Of a DNA stretch of 64,000 bases, positions 44,442 through 52,829 are shown piece after piece. The notes under the pieces are model-generated. The model saw only the letters and a program-made list of their open reading frames with translations, searched no databases and was not told where the DNA came from. Made by a program: the position numbers and the translations under genes. Positions within the stretch are counted from its first letter, which is position 1. Each line of letters starts with the position of its first letter. The stretch comes from JBBSBL01 sp963735885 (GTDB lineage: Bacteria; Actinomycetota; Thermoleophilia; Solirubrobacterales; Solirubrobacteraceae): assembly GCA_963735885.1 (NCBI GenBank), contig CAVTMP010000007.1, forward strand, positions 248,001 to 312,000, given 5' to 3'.

Positions 44442-46491
44442 GCCGCAGTCCGGGGACCCCCCGGCGGCGGCGCGCCCCGGCGGCGCGACGGCCTGGCGCG
44501 GGGACGTCGGGCTCGGCGCCGGCGTGGCGGCCGCGCTGTGCGCGGTCGCGTTCGCGGCGGAGGGCGGAACCGGGCTCGCGGCCTCGACCCGGGTCGAGAT
44601 CGCGGTGGTCCTCGCCGCCGGCGCGCTCGGAGCCGCGGTGCTCGTTCACGGCCGGCCCGGGCGCGCGTGGGGACGGTGGACGCTCGTGCTCCTCGCGGCG
44701 CTCGCGGCGCTGACGGCGCTGTCGATCCTCTGGGCGGTCGAGCCCGCGGACGCCTGGCTCGAGGCCAACCGCACCTTCGCCTACGTCGGCGCGCTCGGCG
44801 CGGGCCTCGCGCTCGTGCGCCTCGCTCCGGGCCGCTGGCGCGGCATGCTCGGGGGCGTCCTCGCCGCGACGCTGATCGTGGCCGGCGCGGGCGTGGTGAC
44901 GAAGGTGTTCCCCGCCACCTTCACGCCCGACGACGCCTTCGCGCGCCTGCGCGAGCCCTTCGGCTACTGGAACGCGGTCGGGCTCATGGCCGCGCTCGGC
45001 GTGCCGGGGTGCCTGTGGCTGGGAACCCGGCCCGGGTCGCGCGACCGGTGGGCCGTCGCGGCGTACCCGGCGCTCGGCCTGCTGCTCCTCGTCGTGCTGC
45101 TCTCCTACTCGCGCGGGGCGCTCCTCGCGCTCGCCCTGGGCGCGGGCCTGTGGGTGGCGATCGTCCCCCGCCGGCTGCGCGCCCTCGTCCTGCTGGCCGT
45201 GGCCGGCACCGCCGCCGGCCTGCTCGGCGCCTGGGCGTTCGCGCAGGACGGCCTGAGCACCGACCGCGCGCCGCTCGCCCTGCGCGACGCCGCCGGCCAC
45301 GACCTCGGCTGGCTCGTGCTCGCGATGATCGCGCTGCTCGCCCTGGCCGGCCTGCTCGTCGACGCCGTGCGGACGCGGCGTCCGCTGTCCTCTACCGGCC
45401 GGCGACGGGCCGGCGTGACGGCGGCCGTCGTGCTCGCCCTCGTGCCGCTGGCCGGCGCCGTCGCGCTGGCCGCCTCCGAGCGCGGGCTGACCGGCTCGAT
45501 CTCCCACGCCGCCGATCGGCTGACCGACCCGAACGCCCGGGTGCCGAGCAACCGGCCGGATCGCCTGACCGCCGTCGGCAGCGTCCGCGCGCAGTACTGG
45601 GACGAGGCCCTGCGGATCTTCGCCGACCATCCCTGGCGGGGCGTCGGCGCCGGCGGCTACGCGACCGCGCGCCGCCGCTACGCCGACAACGACCTCGAGG
45701 TGCTCCACGCGCACGGCTACGTCGTGCAGACGCTCGCCGACCTCGGCCTGCTCGGCCTCGGCCTCAGCCTCGCGCTGCTCGCCGCCTGGCTCGTGGCCGC
45801 CGCGCGGTCGACGGGCCTCGGGCGCCGTGCCCGGGGGCGGGCCTGGAGCCCCGAGCGCGTCGGCCTGGTGACGCTCGCCGGCACGGTGGTCGTCTTCGGC
45901 GTGAGCTCGCTCGTCGACTGGACGTGGTCGGTGCCGGCCACGGCGATGCTCGCGCTCCTGTGCGCGGGCTGGGTCGCGGGCCGGGGCCCCGCGGAGCCGA
46001 CCGCGGCGGCCGAGCGCGCGGACCGCCCGGCCGGCGCCGTGCGCGGACGCGGCGAGCGGCTCGCCCTCGCCGGCGGGCTCGCCGCGCTCGCGCTCGCCAC
46101 CGCCTGGGCGATCTGGCAGCCCCTGCGCTCCGACCGCGCGGCGGACGCCGCCGCGGCGGCCCTGGAGCGCGGGGATCCGGCGCGGGCGCTCGCCGAGATC
46201 CGCACGGCGCACGACCGCAACCCGCTCTCCGTCGAGCCCCTCTTCGACCTCGCGGTCATCGAGCAGTCCACCGGCGCCGACGTCGCCGCGCGCGCGACCC
46301 TCGAGCGAGCGGTCAGGCTCCAGCCGGCCAACCCGGAGACCTGGCGGCGGCTCGGTGAGCTCGAGCTCACCGCGCTCGACGATCCCCGCGCCGCGCTGGG
46401 CCCCCTCGCCGCCTCGCTCTACCTCGATCCGCGCTCGCGCGCGGGCCTCGCCGACTACGACGCCGCGCGGCGCCGCCTCGAGCGCGGCTGA
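44419..46491 (+). CDS. O-antigen ligase/polymerase-like membrane protein with TPR tail
   Basis: 690 aa. About ten to twelve hydrophobic helices, with the Wzy_C/WaaL-type signature REPFGYWNAVGLMAALGVPG, LLSYSRGALLALALG and, in the long loop, HPWRGVGAGGYATARRRYADN followed by HAHGYVVQTLADLGLLGL. After a final helix near 550, residues about 570-690 form tetratricopeptide-like repeats (RALAEIRTAHDRNPLSVEPL). It joins or polymerises lipid-linked glycans outside the membrane. GTG start 23 nt inside the preceding gene; its 3' end overlaps the convergent methyltransferase by 37 nt. Confidence 0.9.
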   Translation: MPVAEAPRPQSGDPPAAARPGGATAWRGDVGLGAGVAAALCAVAFAAEGGTGLAASTRVEIAVVLAAGALGAAVLVHGRPGRAWGRWTLVLLAALAALTALSILWAVEPADAWLEANRTFAYVGALGAGLALVRLAPGRWRGMLGGVLAATLIVAGAGVVTKVFPATFTPDDAFARLREPFGYWNAVGLMAALGVPGCLWLGTRPGSRDRWAVAAYPALGLLLLVVLLSYSRGALLALALGAGLWVAIVPRRLRALVLLAVAGTAAGLLGAWAFAQDGLSTDRAPLALRDAAGHDLGWLVLAMIALLALAGLLVDAVRTRRPLSSTGRRRAGVTAAVVLALVPLAGAVALAASERGLTGSISHAADRLTDPNARVPSNRPDRLTAVGSVRAQYWDEALRIFADHPWRGVGAGGYATARRRYADNDLEVLHAHGYVVQTLADLGLLGLGLSLALLAAWLVAAARSTGLGRRARGRAWSPERVGLVTLAGTVVVFGVSSLVDWTWSVPATAMLALLCAGWVAGRGPAEPTAAAERADRPAGAVRGRGERLALAGGLAALALATAWAIWQPLRSDRAADAAAAALERGDPARALAEIRTAHDRNPLSVEPLFDLAVIEQSTGADVAARATLERAVRLQPANPETWRRLGELELTALDDPRAALGPLAASLYLDPRSRAGLADYDAARRRLERG

Positions 46492-47150
46492 GCCGGCGGC
46501 GCGCCGGCGCGCCGCCAGCCGGCCCGCCGCGCGGAGGCCAGCAGCGAGGAGCGCAGCAGCGGCGGGCCGCCGGCCGTGCGCACGTCGATCGCCTCGAAGC
46601 CGAACGAGGCGAGGAGCGTGCGGAGCGAGCGGCGCGTGTAGAAGCGCAGGTGGTCGCCGAGCGGGTCGTGGTGGCGCTCGAAGCCCGTGAGCGCGACGGC
46701 GGCCGACTTCAGCCGCCCGTGGTAGGGCGTGGTGAGCAGCAGCGTGCCGCCGGGGCCGAGCACCCGACGAACCTCGGAGAGCCACGCCGCCGTGTCGGCG
46801 ACGTGCTCGATCACCTCGCCCGCGTAGACCAGGTCGACCGTGCCGTCCGCCAGCGGCAGCGGACCGTCGATCTCCGCGAGGCGCACGTCGAGCGCCGGGT
46901 GGGCCGCCCGCGCCCGCTCCACCGCCGACCGAGCGACCTCGACCCCCACCACGTCCGCGCCCGCGGCCGCGGCGGCGGCGGCGGCGTGCCCGAGCCCGCA
47001 GCCGAGGTCCAGGACCCGGAGCCCCGGGCGAACGTGATCGAGCAGGAACGCCTCGCGCCGGCGGGCGGCGGCGTCCGGCGGGGCGTCGGGCAGCCGCGCC
47101 CAGAGGTCCTCGTAGTGCGCGCGCAGAGCGCCCGGGACCGCGCCGCTCAG
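46455..47150 (-). CDS. SAM-dependent methyltransferase, apparent CTG start
   Basis: 231 aa. Motif I LRVLDLGCGLGHAAAAAAAA, motif II VVGVEVARSAVERA, VDLVYAGEVIEHVADTAA, LGPGGTLLLTTPYHGR and FYTRRSLRTLLASFGF. No ATG, GTG or TTG occurs between the upstream gene's stop region and motif I. A CTG at 47150 overlaps that stop as CTGA, matching the coupled NTGA starts elsewhere, so CTG is proposed. Follows the initiating sugar transferase; probably modifies the growing glycan. Confidence 0.82.
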   Translation of the reverse strand: MSGAVPGALRAHYEDLWARLPDAPPDAAARRREAFLLDHVRPGLRVLDLGCGLGHAAAAAAAAGADVVGVEVARSAVERARAAHPALDVRLAEIDGPLPLADGTVDLVYAGEVIEHVADTAAWLSEVRRVLGPGGTLLLTTPYHGRLKSAAVALTGFERHHDPLGDHLRFYTRRSLRTLLASFGFEAIDVRTAGGPPLLRSSLLASARRAGWRRAGAPPAQPRSRRRRAAS

Positions 47151-48682
47151 AACGCCCCGTGCCGGCGCAGCACCGCGGGCACGGTCTTCAGGATGATCAC
47201 GAGGTCGAGCGCGATCGACCAGCGCTCGAGGTAGAGGAAGTCGAGGCGCACGAGGTCGTCGAACTCCAGCTCGGCGCGCCCGGAGACCTGCCAGAGGCCG
47301 GTGATCCCGGGCAGCACGAGATAGCGCTTCTTGTGCCAGTCGTCGAGCCGCTGGAAGTCGCGCATCGGCAGCGGCCGCGGCCCGACGAGCGACATGTCGC
47401 CGCGCAGCACGTTGGCGAGCTGGGGCAGCTCGTCCAGCGAGAAGCGGCGGAGCACGCGTCCGACGGGCGTGACCCGCGGGTCCTCGCGGATCTTGAACAG
47501 CGCGCCGTCCGCCTCGTTCATCTCCTCGAGGTCCGCCTGCCGGGCGTCGGCGTCGGTCCGCATCGTGCGGAACTTCATGCAGGCGAACGGCTCGCCGCCC
47601 ATGCCCGGTCGGATCGAGCGGTACAGCACCGGGCCGCGCGACGAGAGCCTCGTCGCCACCGCGCAGGCGAGCAGCACCGGGCTGAGCAGGACCATGAGGA
47701 ACGTCGCGCCGACGAGATCGAAGCCGCGCTTGAGCGCGAAGTCGAGGCCGTCGAAGACCGGCGGCTTGAGCGTGAAGAGCGGCAGCGACTGGCCCGGGAC
47801 GAACTCGGCGCGCTGGAGCAGGATCTCCATCGTCGTCGGCGCCACGTGCACGGCCACCCCGCGCTGGTGGCAGTGGTCGGCCAGCTCGACGGCGCGCTCC
47901 TGCGGGAAGTCGGGATCCGCGATGACCACGTCCTGGATCGCGTGCTCGGCGAGCACGGCCGGGATGTCGTCGGTGCGGCCGAGGGCCGGCAGCCCGCCCT
48001 GCGGCCGGCCGTCCGGCGACACGCAGCCCACGACCTCGACCGGGAGCCGCGGCGAGTCCTCGAGGGCGCGCCCGACGAACTCGGCGTGGCGGCCGCCCCC
48101 GACCACGAGCGCGCGGCGGCTGAAGCCGGCCTTCTCGAGCAGCGCCCCGGTGACGCCGGCATGCACCCAGCGGAACGTGTTGACGTAGACGACCCCGAAG
48201 AAGAGCGACCCGTAGAACACGTAGTAGCTCTGGAACTTCTGGCCGTCGGCGAGCGCGAAGACGACCATCACGACCGTGGCCTGGAAGAGCGCCGTGACGA
48301 TCCGCGGCAGGCCGGGGCGCCGGGCCCGCTCGGCGTAGAGGTCCGAGCGGGCGAAGAGCAGGACCGTCACGAGGTAGGCGAAGCCGATGTAGCTCTGGGT
48401 CTGATCGAGCACGGCCTGGAAGACGAAGTCGCCCTGGATCCCGGTCTTCACCGCGAGCGCGGTGAAGATGGCGAGGAAGATCGCCGCGTAGTCGCAGATC
48501 AGCAGCGAGACGATGCGGCCGATTCGCCGCAGCGTCTCGAGGCGCAGCAGGAAGGAGAAGGCCGGAGGGCGCTTGCGCCGGACGTCGCGCCGGGGCAGCG
48601 CGACGAGGGCGGGCGGCCCCGCCTCGTCGGGGTCGCCGGCGGCCTCCGGGCCCTTGGGCTCGATCTTCACTCGCTCTGCCAC
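47147..48682 (-). CDS. Exopolysaccharide initiating sugar transferase (polyprenyl glycosylphosphotransferase)
   Basis: 511 aa. Transfers the first sugar-phosphate to undecaprenyl phosphate. Four to five N-terminal helices, a CoA-binding-like domain (RRALVVGGGRHAEFVGRALE), a further helix DLVGATFLMVLLSPVLLACA, and the catalytic domain with GPVLYRSIRPGMGGEPF, MKFRTMRTDAD, RFSLDELPQLANVLRGDMSL, VGPRP and LPGITGLWQVSGR. The GTG at 48682 is chosen because a TAGCGT -10-like element covers the alternative TTG at 48706. The expected first enzyme of the cluster, encoded at its far end on the minus strand. Confidence 0.93.
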   Translation of the reverse strand: MAERVKIEPKGPEAAGDPDEAGPPALVALPRRDVRRKRPPAFSFLLRLETLRRIGRIVSLLICDYAAIFLAIFTALAVKTGIQGDFVFQAVLDQTQSYIGFAYLVTVLLFARSDLYAERARRPGLPRIVTALFQATVVMVVFALADGQKFQSYYVFYGSLFFGVVYVNTFRWVHAGVTGALLEKAGFSRRALVVGGGRHAEFVGRALEDSPRLPVEVVGCVSPDGRPQGGLPALGRTDDIPAVLAEHAIQDVVIADPDFPQERAVELADHCHQRGVAVHVAPTTMEILLQRAEFVPGQSLPLFTLKPPVFDGLDFALKRGFDLVGATFLMVLLSPVLLACAVATRLSSRGPVLYRSIRPGMGGEPFACMKFRTMRTDADARQADLEEMNEADGALFKIREDPRVTPVGRVLRRFSLDELPQLANVLRGDMSLVGPRPLPMRDFQRLDDWHKKRYLVLPGITGLWQVSGRAELEFDDLVRLDFLYLERWSIALDLVIILKTVPAVLRRHGAF

Positions 48683-48705
48683 GTTTCGCGCATCCCTGCG
48701 GGACA

Positions 48706-48711
48706 ACGCTA
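48706..48711 (-). promoter_or_regulatory. -10-like element TAGCGT upstream of the sugar transferase
   Basis: 23 nt before the GTG at 48682; the leader would contain AGGGA as ribosome site. It overlaps the upstream TTG, arguing against that start. Confidence 0.4.
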
Positions 48712-48769
48712 CCGGGCGCCCGATGTAGCGGACACCCCCTGCGCCGCGCTCGGACTCCCGCGGCGGAGC

Positions 48770-49720
48770 CTACCGCCAGGCCGAGCCGACGAGCGCCTCC
48801 ACCCCGGCCAGCTCGATCGTCCGGCGCAGGCCCTCGCGCAGGTCGATCTCCGGCCTCCACCCGAGCAGCTCGGTGGCCAGCGTGATGTCCGGCTGGCGCA
48901 CCTGCGGATCGTCGGTGGGCAACGCCTCGTGGACGATCTCCGAGCGCGAGCCGGCGACCTCGACGACGGCCTGGGCCATCTCGAGCAACGTGAACTCGTC
49001 GGGGTTGCCGACGTTCACGGGCCGGTGCACGCCCGACTCCGCGAGGGCGATCATGCCGTCGATCAGGTCCGAGACGAAGCAGAAGGACCGCGTCTGGGAG
49101 CCGTCGCCGAACACCGTCAGCGGGCGATCCTGGAGCGCCTGGCGCAGGAAGGTCGGGATCGCCCGACCGTCGTGCGGGCGCATCCGCGGCCCGTAGGTGT
49201 TGAAGATGCGGATGATGGCCGTGTCGACGCCCTGCTGGCGGTGGTAGGCCATGGTCAGCGCCTCGGCGTAGCGCTTGGCCTCGTCGTACACGCCGCGGGG
49301 CCCGATGGGGTTCACGTGACCCCAGTAGCTCTCCTTCTGCGGGTGCTCCTGCGGGTCGCCGTAGACCTCCGAGGTGGAGGCCAGCAGGAACCGCGCGCGC
49401 TTCTGCTTCGCCACGCCGAGCGTGTGATGGGTACCGTAGGAGCCGACTTTCAGCGTGTGCAGGGGCAGGCGCAGATAGTCGATGGGCGACGCCGGCGACG
49501 CGAGGTGGAAGACCAGGTCGACGTCGTCGTCCACGTAGTACGGATCGATGATGTCCAGATTGAGGTGCGTGAACGCCGGATGCCGAATGTGCTCGATGTT
49601 GGCCAGCGACCCGGTTTCCAGGTTGTCGACGCAGATGACCTTGTGGCCGCGGCGGAGCAGTTCCTCGCAGAGATGCGAGCCGAGGAAGCCGGCGCCGCCG
49701 GTGACGAGACTCGTGGGCAT
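48770..49720 (-). CDS. UDP-glucuronate decarboxylase (UDP-xylose synthase)
   Basis: 316 aa SDR enzyme converting UDP-glucuronate to UDP-xylose. MPTSLVTGGAGFLGSHLCEE Rossmann start, VDNLETGSLANIEHI, ASPASPIDYLRLPLHTLKVG, LLASTSEVYGDP and catalytic YxxxK in VYDEAKRYAE, then FNTYGPRMRPHDGR: the standard UXS signature. ATG at 49720 with TACGCT 7 nt before it. It adds xylose donors to the cluster. A UDP-glucuronate source could be the dehydrogenase at 38621 or an enzyme outside the window. Confidence 0.92.
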   Translation of the reverse strand: MPTSLVTGGAGFLGSHLCEELLRRGHKVICVDNLETGSLANIEHIRHPAFTHLNLDIIDPYYVDDDVDLVFHLASPASPIDYLRLPLHTLKVGSYGTHHTLGVAKQKRARFLLASTSEVYGDPQEHPQKESYWGHVNPIGPRGVYDEAKRYAEALTMAYHRQQGVDTAIIRIFNTYGPRMRPHDGRAIPTFLRQALQDRPLTVFGDGSQTRSFCFVSDLIDGMIALAESGVHRPVNVGNPDEFTLLEMAQAVVEVAGSRSEIVHEALPTDDPQVRQPDITLATELLGWRPEIDLREGLRRTIELAGVEALVGSAWR

Positions 49721-49727
49721 GCGCGCA

Positions 49728-49733
49728 AGCGTA
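49728..49733 (-). promoter_or_regulatory. -10-like element TACGCT, 7 nt before the UXS ATG
   Basis: Lies in the 30-bp gap between divergent genes. The spacing predicts a leaderless transcript. Confidence 0.45.
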
Positions 49734-49750
49734 GGCCAGGCGCGTATGCG

Positions 49751-51325
49751 ATGCGGATGACGAGCGGCATCTTGCGCACCCTCGGGCTGGGACTGCTCTG
49801 CGCGCTGCTGCTCGCGCCCGCCGCGGGCGCCGCCGATCAGTCGAGCGGCCGGCTGCGGCTGCGGGACGTCGGGACGGCGACGCGTCCGACCGCGATCGCC
49901 TCGCCCCCCGGCGAGACCCGCCGGGTGTTCGTGGCCGAGCAGAACGGACGCGTCGCGATCCTCGCCGACGGGCGGCGGATCGGGACGTTCCTCGACCTCT
50001 CGGCGAAGGTCACGACGCCGGGGAGCTACTCCGAGCAGGGCCTGCTCGGCCTCGCCTTCGCGCCCGACTACGCGACCTCGGGGCGCTTCTACGTCTTCTA
50101 CACCCGCAAGGCGGACAACGGCCTCGTCGTCGAGGAGTACCGGCGCTCGGCCGCCGATCCCAACCTCGCCGATCCCAACCCCGCGCGCCCCATCCTCGGT
50201 CCGATCCCCCACGCCCAGAACGCCAACCACAACGGCGGCCAGCTCGCCTTCGGGCCCGACGGGCGCCTCTACGTCGGCGTCGGCGACGGCGGCGGTGAGG
50301 GCGATCCGCTGAAGAACGGGCAGAACCCCGCCACGCAGCTCGGCACGATCCTCCGGGTCGACGTCTCGGGAGCGACGGCGACGCCCGTCGGCTCGGGGAT
50401 CGCCGGCGCCGCGCCCGGCGTGTGGGACTACGGACTGCGCAACCCGTGGCGGTTCTCGTTCGACCGTCAGACGGGCGACCTCCTCATCGCCGACGTCGGC
50501 CAGGATCGCTACGAGGAGATCGACGTCGAGCCCGCCGGATCGACCGGCGGCCGCAACTGGGGCTGGAACGTCTGCGAAGGGGACCACCGGTACTCGCCCG
50601 CCACCGGTCCGGCGCCCGGGGCGTGCGGCCTCTACAGCCGCCCCGCCCTCGAGTATCCCCATGCGGAGACCGCCTGCTCGGTCGTCGGCGGGTACGTCGT
50701 CCGCGATCCGGCGTTCGCCGGCTCGGCCGCCGACTTCCGCGGCCGCTACCTCTACGGCGACTGGTGCGGCGGCTGGCTGGCGAGCTTCCGCTGGGTGAAC
50801 GGGCAGGCCACCGACGTGCGCCGGGAGCCCGACCTCGCGGTGTCCCAGATGACCACGTTCGGCGAGGACGGCGCCGCGCGCGTCTACGTCGCCTCCGGCC
50901 GCGGCACGGTGTACCGGATCGAGCCGATCGGCGGCACCACCGCGCCGGGCGGCCTGAACGGCACCTCGACGAAGCCGAAGCCGAAGCCGGCCGCGAGCGG
51001 CGCCGCGGTCCGCTTCAGCGCGACGCTCGTGCTCCGCAGGGGCCGCAAGAGCCGCTGGGTCCTGCTCGGCGTCGCCTGCCCGCGGGTCGACCGCACGGGC
51101 TGCCGCGGCCGCGTCGTGCTCAGCTACCGGCGGGTGCGCCTGGGCAGCGCCCCGTTTCGGCTGCGCCCCGGGAAGAGCGCCCGGATCCGGGTGCGGCTGT
51201 CGCGGAAGGGGCTGCGCGCGCTGCGGCGCAAGCGGCGGGTGAGCGTGCGGATCACGGCCACGATCCGCGACGCGGCCGGCCGGCGGCGCGTGGGCCGGGC
51301 TTCGCGGACGCTGCGGCTGCGGTAG
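49751..51325 (+). CDS. Secreted PQQ-dependent-type sugar dehydrogenase (glucose/sorbosone dehydrogenase family)
   Basis: 524 aa. Signal peptide TLGLGLLCALLLAPAAGA, then a six-bladed beta-propeller: RRVFVAEQNGRVAIL, GLLGLAFAPDYATSGRFYVF, NHNGGQLAFGPDGRLYVGVG, DYGLRNPWRFSFDRQTGDLL, DVGQDRYEEI, NWGWNVCEGDHRY and GRYLYGDWCGGWL. After about residue 420 a basic beta-sandwich tail follows, of a type common on actinobacterial secreted proteins. Probably oxidises sugars outside the cell. ATG chosen by the signal peptide; no Shine-Dalgarno. It is only 30 bp from the divergent UXS gene. Confidence 0.87.
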   Translation: MRMTSGILRTLGLGLLCALLLAPAAGAADQSSGRLRLRDVGTATRPTAIASPPGETRRVFVAEQNGRVAILADGRRIGTFLDLSAKVTTPGSYSEQGLLGLAFAPDYATSGRFYVFYTRKADNGLVVEEYRRSAADPNLADPNPARPILGPIPHAQNANHNGGQLAFGPDGRLYVGVGDGGGEGDPLKNGQNPATQLGTILRVDVSGATATPVGSGIAGAAPGVWDYGLRNPWRFSFDRQTGDLLIADVGQDRYEEIDVEPAGSTGGRNWGWNVCEGDHRYSPATGPAPGACGLYSRPALEYPHAETACSVVGGYVVRDPAFAGSAADFRGRYLYGDWCGGWLASFRWVNGQATDVRREPDLAVSQMTTFGEDGAARVYVASGRGTVYRIEPIGGTTAPGGLNGTSTKPKPKPAASGAAVRFSATLVLRRGRKSRWVLLGVACPRVDRTGCRGRVVLSYRRVRLGSAPFRLRPGKSARIRVRLSRKGLRALRRKRRVSVRITATIRDAAGRRRVGRASRTLRLR

Positions 51326-51391
51326 ACCCGCTCCGCGCCCCGGCGGGCCGGCCCGTCGCCCCGCGGGTCGCCCCGCGCACGGCCGGCACCC

Positions 51392-51397
51392 TAGGAT
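51392..51397 (+). promoter_or_regulatory. -10-like element TAGGAT upstream of ferritin
   Basis: TANNNT hexamer 34 nt before the ATG; the leader carries CAGGAGA. Confidence 0.35.
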
Positions 51398-51431
51398 CGG
51401 GCGCCCGCAACCTTCCGCCTCAGGAGACCCG

Positions 51432-51965
51432 ATGCCCGCCGAGCGCTTCGTCGCGCAGCTCAACGAGCAGATCGCCTACGAGTTCGCCGCCTCGCAGCAG
51501 TACACCGCGAACGCGGTGCACTACGACGACCAGACCCTGCCCCAGCTCGCCGCGTTCTTCTACCGCCAGGCGGTCGAGGAGCGCAACCACGCCCTGATGA
51601 TGGTCCAGTACCTGCTCGACGCCGGCGCCGCCGTGACGATCCCCGGCGTCGCGGCGCCCGAGGCGAGCTTCGGCGACATCGTCGCGCCGGTGGCCCTCGC
51701 GCTCGACCAGGAGCGGCGCGTGAGCGACCAGATCGCCCGCCTGGCCGGGACCGCGCGCGAGGAGGGCGACTTCGTCAGCGAGCAGTTCACCCAGTGGTTC
51801 CTCAAGGAGCAGGTCGAGGAGGTGGCGACGATGTCCGCGCTGCTCACCGTCGTCCAGCGCTCGAGCGACGATCCGCTGGCCATCGAGGACTACGTGGCGC
51901 GCGAGCACGCGGGCGGCGGGGCGGCGGATCCCACCGCGCCGGCCGCGGCCGGGGGAGCGCTGTAG
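51432..51965 (+). CDS. Ferritin-like iron-storage protein
   Basis: 177 aa, four-helix ferritin. Ligand pattern of the ferroxidase centre is visible: Glu in NEQIAYEFAASQQY, EERNHALMMVQY (ExxH), ALDQERRVSDQI and the later EQFTQWFLKEQVEEVATMS. It stores iron as ferric mineral and limits Fenton chemistry. AGGAGACCCG before the ATG gives a good ribosome site. The last 20 residues are Ala/Gly/Pro-rich and probably disordered. It converges with the DM13 gene across 9 bp. Confidence 0.92.
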   Translation: MPAERFVAQLNEQIAYEFAASQQYTANAVHYDDQTLPQLAAFFYRQAVEERNHALMMVQYLLDAGAAVTIPGVAAPEASFGDIVAPVALALDQERRVSDQIARLAGTAREEGDFVSEQFTQWFLKEQVEEVATMSALLTVVQRSSDDPLAIEDYVAREHAGGGAADPTAPAAAGGAL

Positions 51966-51974
51966 CGACCCGCC

Positions 51975-52742
51975 TCAGATCCGCCGGAGCTCGGCCTTCG
52001 CGAAGCCCTCGCTGAAGGCGCGGCACCAGATCAGCACGGTGGAGAAGCGCCCCAGGTCGACACCCCGGCCGACGGAGTACTGCTGGTCGCCGATGTTGCC
52101 CTTGAGGTCCCCGAGGTCGACGTGCGCCGAGCCCGAGGCGTTCGCGCCGACCTCGCCGGCGGAGAGGTAGACGCGCAGGTCGGGGCCGTTCTCGGTCGCG
52201 AACCCCGTGAGGGTGAGCTTGCGGCCGCCGTCGGGGAGCCGGACGATCGTGGCGGTCCCCCGGCCCGAGGTCGAGAGACCGGAGAAGGCGCCCCGGGCGA
52301 GGTTCACCGGGCGGGCGGGGGGCGCGGGCTCGCCCGGCGCACGCGGCCCGGCGTCGCCGGCCCGGGCGGGAGCCACCCCGGTGACCACGCGCTCGTCGAC
52401 CCGATCGTCGCTCACGGAGCTCACGAGGGCCCACCCCCCGATGCCGATGCCGACGGCGAGGACCGTCGCGCGGACCGGCCAGCGGAGCCCCCGGCGCCGT
52501 TTCGCCAGCTTCCCGAGCGCGGCGCCGGCGAGGACGCACCAGGCGACGGCGAGCGCGATCGACACCCAGTACCCGTCGGCGAGCACCCCGCCGAAGAGGT
52601 AGAGGCCGGCGAGCATCACGGCGAGCGCCACCGGGATGGCGACGACCTTCATCCACAGCGGCGCGGGCGGCGCGTCGTCGCGCGGCGGCCCGCCGGCCGG
52701 CGCGGGCGGGACCGGAGGTGCGTTGGCGGTGGCGGGCGTCAT
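51975..52742 (-). CDS. DM13-domain membrane protein
   Basis: 255 aa. Pro/Ala-rich N-terminus, three hydrophobic helices (about 33-52, 58-75 and 92-112), then an extracytoplasmic DM13 domain (about 145-255): ARGAFSGLSTSGRGTATIVR, LTLTGFATENGPDLRVYLSA, LGDLKGNIGDQQYSVG and TVLIWCRAFSEGFAKAEL. The conserved Cys in VLIWCRAF is present. DM13 domains are proposed to have redox roles. ATG at 52742. It is next to ferritin, but convergent rather than co-transcribed. Confidence 0.85.
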   Translation of the reverse strand: MTPATANAPPVPPAPAGGPPRDDAPPAPLWMKVVAIPVALAVMLAGLYLFGGVLADGYWVSIALAVAWCVLAGAALGKLAKRRRGLRWPVRATVLAVGIGIGGWALVSSVSDDRVDERVVTGVAPARAGDAGPRAPGEPAPPARPVNLARGAFSGLSTSGRGTATIVRLPDGGRKLTLTGFATENGPDLRVYLSAGEVGANASGSAHVDLGDLKGNIGDQQYSVGRGVDLGRFSTVLIWCRAFSEGFAKAELRRI

Positions 52743-52798
52743 GGGCGTGGCGGTGCGGCTCCGTCGTCGGGCGACACGAACGAGCGTCCACGCCGGGC

Positions 52799-52812
52799 GC
52801 GAGACGTTTCGC
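52799..52812. promoter_or_regulatory. Near-palindrome between the DM13 gene and selB
   Basis: GCGAGACGTTTCGC pairs with itself at 6 of 7 positions. It lies about 60 bp upstream of the DM13 start, in the 87-bp gap, and could be an operator. Function is speculative. Confidence 0.2.
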
Positions 52813-52829
52813 TTGCGCGGAGCGAACCC

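Noticed and set aside
52743..52829. selC (tRNA-Sec) in the gap between the DM13 gene and selB
   Set aside because: The gap is 87 bp. A GGGTTCGCTCC stretch on the minus strand hinted at a T-arm, but the loop lacks the conserved A, and no long acceptor or variable arm pairs up.
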